Below are positions 58,389 to 64,000 of a DNA stretch of 64,000 nt, piece after piece. The notes beneath the pieces were generated by a model that saw only the letters and a program-made list of their open reading frames with translations, searched no databases and was not told the DNA's origin. Made by a program: the position numbers and the translations under genes. How positions within the stretch are numbered: position 1 is the stretch's first letter; each line of letters starts with the position of its first letter. The stretch is from Simmondsia chinensis (taxonomy: Eukaryota; Streptophyta; Magnoliopsida; Caryophyllales; Simmondsiaceae), in contig JAGTTD010000007.1 in NCBI GenBank assembly GCA_018398585.1, forward strand, positions 6,083,320 to 6,147,319, read 5' to 3'.

Positions 58389-58860
58389 CAAGTGGGAGCG
58401 AGGTTTCAATTGTTGTAATCTCACGGCCTCCATTACCGGTCTAACAGTATAATAGATCGATAGACCGCCCTGCGGAGGATGTCGGTTTGCAGATTACAGG
58501 GTTAGACTTCTATTGGGATAAGCCGAAGTGCAAAGAAGCGATGCGACCATGCTGCCGTGGAGTATTTCGTGTATTTGCATGGAAGTTTAGGGAATGGTTT
58601 ACACTTGACTAACGTGATGCATTAGCCTCCCTGAGGAGCTCTATTGTATCATGTTAGAGACTAAGGTAAAGTGGTGAGTTAATCATGTTTAGTAAGAGTT
58701 ACAAGAAAACAGGTTAATTGAGAATAGTTCTCACCCGAACTAGCTTTGTACGACCCGCTGCCGGGGAGTAAGGAGTAGTGTGTTTGGGTCATCATTGTAT
58801 GCATAATAGTAAAGTTTAGTGGATATCTAACTTATTATGTATGTTAAATTAAAAGAATAT
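58389..58860 (+). repeat. Conserved leader module (TE9 copy)
   Basis: Starts CAAGTGGGAGCGAGGTTTC; contains CATTACCGGTCTAACAGTAT, CCCTGAGGAGCTCTATTGTA, GAGACTAAGGTAAA, GAGAATAGTTCTCACCC and GCCGGGGAGTA. The same landmarks occur in reverse complement in TE1 (4440-4872, 16797-17288). Not coding in any frame. Confidence 0.7.
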
Positions 58861-58939
58861 ATATCATTGCATTATACATGACTCTTATTAGACAGTTACA
58901 CAAACATTTGCATTTACAGTATTTTATATGGATAGGGCT

Positions 58940-60200
58940 GGCGAACTTTGCTTTATTTTAAATACACAATGTACTCATTGAACCAAATTATTATGCCTTG
59001 AAAAATAAGTTAGACTTGGTTATTACTCACAAGGGATCTACTAGAAAGAAAGGAAAGGGTAAGGTTGTTATTGTAGCAACCAAGCTCATAAGGAAGTGAG
59101 CAAAAGAAAAGTGTTTTTTTTGCAATAAAACTAGGCCACTGGAGGAGGAACTACACTAAGTATATAGCTACTCTTCCTACAAAGACTGATAAGCCATCTG
59201 GTGAAAGTATGTTGATATCTCACTTAGTTGGGTAATGACCAGTTGAGAGTCCACTAGGTTTCTGGTGGGTGGACTCAGGTTCAACTGACTATATCTGTAA
59301 TATATTAAAGGAACTTAGGCTAGGCTAAATGCTACACGATGGGTGTTGTACCTGATGGTCAGGGACAGTACAATAATAGTGGTCTTAACTGTAGGAGATG
59401 TTAGCTTAGACTTTAGTGATAGAGTTTTGTTTTAAAGAACTGATTATTTAAACCTTCGCTGTACAGGAATTTGATTTCTGTATTTCAGTTAATGGATAAT
59501 TGTTATTCAGTTGATTTTGATAATGAAAATTTTAATATGAGAAATAAATTATTTATTTGTACATGCACATGAATAAATTATTTATTCATGTTATTTTAAT
59601 TTCAAAACTCTGGTAATTGTTTAAATGAATTTAATATAAGTTTACTTGTTCAATCTTCTAAAAGAAAACACCCTAAAAATGATAATGCCTACACAAGGCA
59701 CCAACTGTTAAGGTCACATTAATTCGAACAGGATCTAATGACTAGTAAAAGATGGACTGATAGAGGCTTTGGACTTGAGGTCATTACCAGTCTGCAAATC
59801 CTGCATAGAAAGAAAGTTGACCAAGTCTGTCTTTAAGAGAAAAGCCAACATGGTTGGTGGCTTGCTTAAGCTGATTCACATAGATGTATGTGGACCAATA
59901 CATGTTCAGGTAAGAGGGGGTATGAGTATTCAATCACATTTAGTAATGATTACTTAAGGCATGGATATGTATACTTGATGAGACATAAGTCGGACATTTT
60001 TTGGAGGAATTCAAAGAGTAGAAAGTTGATCTTTAAAAGCTATTACATAAACAAGTTAAGTCACTTCGATCACATCGAGGTGGTGGATATTTTTTGGGTG
60101 AGTTTTTGGTTTTTCTAACTGTAAATGAGATAAGATCTCAGCTTTATGCTTTGATTACACCGTAGCAGAATGGTGTTGCAGATAAATAGAACAAGGACAA
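58940..60200 (+). pseudogene. TE9 zinc knuckle, protease, integrase remnants
   Basis: Zinc knuckle remnant KCFFCNKTRP (~59106), protease active site WWVDSGSTDYIC (~59262), GAG-pre-integrase end VCKSCIERKLTKSVFKRK (59785-59850), integrase start LIHIDVCGPIHVQVRGG and YLRHGYVYLMRHKSD, then TP*QNGVAD (~60160). The N-terminal gag core is not found; the conserved leader occupies its place. Heavily broken. Confidence 0.8.
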
Positions 60201-61295
60201 TTTTTCCTACAGTTTTTTGATTTAAAAGGTCTTTTGTAAATACAATGTGAAATACTTAGAGAATAATTTTGCAAGTAAACTACAAGAGCAAAAACAAAAT
60301 AACATTAAAAGAAAAATGACCATAATCCTGAACAGCTAGACACAACTTAAGACAGTGCATTAGATGCACCTACTGATAGGAATGAGAATGTTCCAGGTAC
60401 ACGAGAGCTTAGATGTGGTGGAAGGATTGTCAAGACACTTGATAGGTTCATAGTGGGAGCCTTAGTGGTAGATCGTGGCATTGTATTCAATCCTTTTAGC
60501 CACAATAAAGCTATGAAGTCTTCTAGTTTGTTGCAATCAGTTGCTCGAATCATGCATGTGCAAATAACATTGAGAGAAAGTAGTGACTTTCATAGTTTTA
60601 TATGCCAATGATATACTACTCATTAAGAATGATGCAGGGGTGTCATTAACTATAAAGGTTTGGTTGTCATAAAAGCTCAATATGAAGAACATGGGAGAAG
60701 CCAACTCTACTCTTAAGATTAAGCTTCTGCAAGGTCGTAAGAATAGGATGTCGGGTCTCTCTCCAGCCACTTATACTGACAAGACGTGGTCAAGGTATAG
60801 CATGGAGTCCCTCTTTTTGTTGAGTAGTGTTCTAGGACACCTCAAGAGAAGGAGCAATTGAAGAATATTCCATATGCATTGGCAGTGAAAGCCTCAGGTA
60901 TGCCATGTTGTGCACAAGACGTAATGTCTGCTAAGCTATGGTATAGTAAGCAGGTGTTAGTCTAACCTGGGTCCAATGGACTAGGTGGCAGTCAAGTGTT
61001 TTCTCTAGTTCTTGAGAAGAACTAGAGATCCTATGCTGATCTTTCGAAGTGACGAGCTAGTTCCAGTTGGATACATTAGTTTAAGGCTTCCAGACAGATT
61101 AAAATGATAAGCATTCGATGTTTAAGCATATCTTGACCGTTAGAGTGGGAGCCATTAGTGAGAGGAATATCAAGTAGTATTGTATTGCCGACTTCACAAT
61201 AGAGTAATTGAGCTCACTAAGGCTTAGGCTTAGTAGACTTTTGGTTCAACTTAAAAGGGGTGAGTATGGACTTTATAATAAATTAGATTTAGGAC
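60201..61295 (+). pseudogene. TE9 reverse transcriptase-RNase H remnants
   Basis: RT C-terminal part: FYANDILLIKND (family YVDDILLIGND, first Asp changed), then WLS*KLNMKNMGEANSTLKI, RKNRMSGLSPATYTDK, MESLFLLSSV; then an AMLCTR-like part near 60,900. RNase H is unrecognisable apart from fragments. The N-terminal half of RT is deleted. Dead. Confidence 0.75.
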
Positions 61296-61306
61296 AAGCG
61301 GGAGAT

Positions 61307-63586
61307 TGTTAGGAATAGTATCATGAAATACAGATTTATTTTAGATATATTATTTTAATTAATAAATAAAACTGAAGTTTCAGTCGTTTCTTAGTTAAAT
61401 TTGTGTATCTGAGCATTTATATTGCATGTGGTTTTCTTTTGGAAACATCCATGAGATGGGTGTAGTCCTCGGACTACAATTTATATGTTTGTTCTAAGTG
61501 GTTTATGAGACTAAGCCACATATCGACTTAGAACAAATAGTATGGATTGTTGTTTGAAAAACTCGTAGTCGAAGACAAGTTTGGACCTCTTGTATGTTAA
61601 GACTATAACGTGACACTTTAGATAACTTGTCTTGGTCATGTGGATGTAGATCCAAAAGTGTTAGGTTAGTGTGTTTATAAGATTGACACACTGAGTTGGA
61701 CCATGTGGATTACTTATTTCTAGACTACTATCGGAGATGAATGATCCATATTGTACTGTTTGAACAATGATTCTAAATCCTGAAGGTATTTTGGACTTAT
61801 GCGTGGAAGTTAGTTACTTTGGTGTACTATAAGTAAGGTCTAAACGAATGACTGAAATCCCACGTACACTAGGTAGCGGCGTGAAGTGTGACAAGGATCA
61901 GATATTCATTACGGAATCTGCAGTCTCTTATGAGATACAAATGTCCCCTTAGTTGATTCGCAAATATTTGAATTGTTGGAATCTTTGGCCAAAGTATTCC
62001 ATGTGTTTGACATTTGAAATTTATACTGTGAATATGTTCAAGTATAAATGAATTATTCAGTGAAGGGCGAGTCGGTAACTAATGAAGAAGCCGTGATATG
62101 GATAATGGTATTAGTTATATTTATCCTTTGTCATAGAAATCTAGTGGAGGGGTTGTTGTCATCCATATAGTCTATTAGGGAGATATCGAATAAATAATTT
62201 AAGTCTGGAGTGCAGTGAGATTTATTCAGTGGAATTAAGTCTCATTAAATAGTAATTAAATTATTTCATGATATGATTAATTTAGCCCATTTGGAGCTAG
62301 ATTTAAATTGTCCCTGAGGTCCCTGCGCAAGCCTCTGTATTTATTACCATCGACAAAATATTAAAGAATTCATGAGTTGAATTATTTATCCATGTGATTG
62401 GTAAATTTAATTTTGTCAAATATTATTCATGAGATGAATAAAATTAAAAATTATAAAATAATATAATTTTTACATATAGAAAACAAAGCAAAACAAAAAA
62501 AAAATACAAGTGCACAACATCTATCCGTGTCAAATGCCGGTGACCAATCAGCACGCGACATGTGCCACCCGCTGTTGGTCAGAAGGGATGGATCCGCGCC
62601 TTTGGGCGCGGACCTATAGGAGCATGCCAATTGCACGCTCTTGTGACCTCGCTCAGCAATCCGCGTCAACGGGAACGGGCGAATGAAATAGTGACACGTA
62701 GCACGCGGGTTGTAAGCTAAAGGACGTGATTTGAATTATGAATGAAACGACGCGTTTTGCCAGGATTTTACTATAAAACAATGAGTTTTGCAATTTTAAC
62801 TGCATATCCCACATCAAATTAATTGGATTTTTTCGCTCTGGTATACTACTATAAATAGAGGTATCTATTCCAGAGGTTTGGCATTCAATTAAACAAATTA
62901 TTTTGGGTTTCTGAAAATTGTTTAGGAGACCTAATTGGAGAGAAAATTTCCGTTAAAATTTTTCTTTCCTCGGTTTAATATTTTTCGGAGCCCACCCCCG
63001 GGCAGTTTGAGGTCATTGCATAGAAGATCGCGGGATCTCGATTTTCATTGTATTCTTTATTATTAGAACAATTTTAGTTATGTTCTTTTTTCCTTATTCT
63101 TTTCACTTTTCTATTCATTTATAGTATTCGTTGTTATGCTTGTTTAAGTTTGTGTATTGTTATGAATGTATTAGAGTAAAATGCTTGTAGATCTAAATTA
63201 AAGAATTTAGATCTGTTGATTTAAGTTATGAATTTAAGTCAGTAGATTTAAAATTAGGAATTTTAAATCGACCTTAGGTTTTGAGTTATAAATTCTAAAC
63301 ATGTTCCGCTGTGTTAACTTTATAAAACTAGGGAGAATTTTTGAAGTGCATCCCAATAACCGCTATTAGGACAAAGGGTTTATAAAAATAAACCTATTCC
63401 GGGAACTCTCGCACATGAGGTGTCACGAAACGTGACTCTCCGACTGAGGGTTTAAGTGCAGAGAAGAGTCTCCTACTCTAAGTGCTCTAATAAGTGCCTA
63501 TTGTTGTGACCATAGTTGAGAACTGTGAACCTAATAGTCGGCATCAAAATTTACTTTTCCAACAAAATTTATTCTTTTCCCCAACA
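61307..63586 (+). repeat. TE9 3' LTR
   Basis: Starts TGTTAGGAATAGTATC, TATAAATAG at 62850-62858, ends TTCCCCAACA. Marked minus-strand frames (61503-61691, 62451-62669) are chance. Confidence 0.9.
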
Positions 63587-64000
63587 ATGGCTACAACTGA
63601 TATCCAAACTCGGGAGCTTCTAACCGCATGCCGCCACATTCAGCTATTCTCACTAACCTTGTTCCCTACTCTGGTCATAAAAGAGTTCTCGTTGATAATG
63701 GAGCATTATTACCTATAGCGCATGTTGGATCTGCCTCTATCACTACTTGTGCAAAACCCCTAACCTTACCTAATGTCATGCTTATCCCTAAACTAACTCA
63801 TAAGTTACTGTTTATTAAATAACTGTGTCACGCTAACAACTGTAGAGTTGAATTTGACTCGCTCTTTCCGTGTCAAGGACAACACCACGGAGACGTTGCT
63901 TCTACCAGTACCCAGTAAAGGACCTATATGTAATTTCTCACCGCACGACGTTGGACTTGTAGCTCAAGTCAAACATGGAGATTTATGGCATCAGCGTTTA
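63587..64000 (+). pseudogene. TE7 protease region to window end
   Basis: TE7 resumes after TE9. Frame pieces: a protease-start area with stops, then GHKRVLVDNGALLPIAHVGS and PLTLPNVMLIPKLTHKLLFI (copia protease C-terminal half), then NNCRVEFDSLFPCQ in another frame, and finally DLWHQR, start of GAG-pre-integrase, at the window edge. Confidence 0.8.

Larger units (their letters stand above)
55038..63586 (+). mobile_element. TE9: copia retrotransposon, TE1 family, nested in TE7
   Basis: Long LTRs 55038-57250 (2213 bp) and 61307-63586 (2280 bp) start TGTTAGGAATAG and end CCCAAYA. PBS TGGTATCAGAGCC at 57253. Polypurine CAAGCGGGAGAT before the 3' LTR. Interior 4.06 kb with a 1.6 kb non-coding leader and a heavily decayed pol. 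Homologous to TE1 in both LTR and leader. Flanks CACAT and ATGGC do not form a target duplication, although TE7 coding resumes right after. Confidence 0.9.
46850..64000 (+). mobile_element. TE7: copia retrotransposon (Ale-like), split by TE8 and TE9, truncated by window end
   Basis: 5' LTR to 47146, PBS TGGTGTCAGAGCC, leader 47160-47367, TE8 insertion, leader and gag 53302-55037, TE9 insertion, protease onward 63587-64000. The two nested insertions explain why its gag and protease lie 8.5 kb apart. The right side ends in the GAG-pre-integrase motif LWHQR at the window edge, so integrase, RT and the 3' LTR lie beyond. The left LTR start is approximate. Confidence 0.85.

Overview
This is eukaryotic, almost certainly flowering-plant, nuclear DNA. 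The evidence is dense Ty1/copia and Ty3/gypsy LTR retrotransposons whose primer sites mostly match initiator tRNA-Met, a Tourist-type (PIF/Harbinger) transposon, AT-rich spacers, and one host gene with long introns of plant type. I see no rRNA gene, confident tRNA gene, CRISPR array, operon or bacterial feature. The species cannot be named from sequence alone. I label the transposable elements TE1 to TE9.

Left part (1-~23,100): one nested cluster. TE1 is a degenerate copia element on the minus strand. Its 3' LTR lies at the left edge (to 1563) and its 5' LTR around 22,700-23,100. TE1 is split by TE2 (4873-16796, minus strand, target duplication GCTCC), a coding-poor LARD/Tat-like element with three different tandem-repeat arrays. 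TE2 itself contains TE3 (11418-14427, plus strand), a small copia derivative that kept gag and protease but lost nearly all of integrase and RT. TE4 (18266-22699, minus strand, gypsy) is inserted in the 5' LTR end of TE1.

Middle (23,100-28,076): no gene recognised. It holds degenerate repeats, an LTR-like stretch and a possible SINE.

TE5 (copia, 28082-34107) was later hit exactly at its 3' end by TE6 (copia, Ale/Retrofit-like, 34111-38522). The two target duplications interlock and reveal the order of insertion.

Host gene (38729-45370, minus strand): a mitochondrial carrier (SLC25A44-like). Five exons read cleanly and in phase through 319 residues. The short last exon is not visible, and TE5 is inserted just downstream, at a place that looks like it could be the lost exon. 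A Tourist-like transposon sits in intron 1.

Right part (46,850-64,000): TE7 (copia, Ale-like, plus strand, runs off the window) is interrupted by TE8 (47368-53301), whose LTRs carry arrays of the palindrome GTGTCGACAC, and by TE9 (55038-63586), a copia element with 2.2 kb LTRs from the same family as TE1. TE9 and TE1 share an unusual non-coding leader where the N-terminal gag would be expected: a hairpin array plus a conserved ~450 bp module.

Every element has disrupted coding capacity, so each is most likely immobile on its own. Boundaries come from TG...CA ends, target duplications, primer sites and polypurine tracts read by eye; lineage names are tentative.
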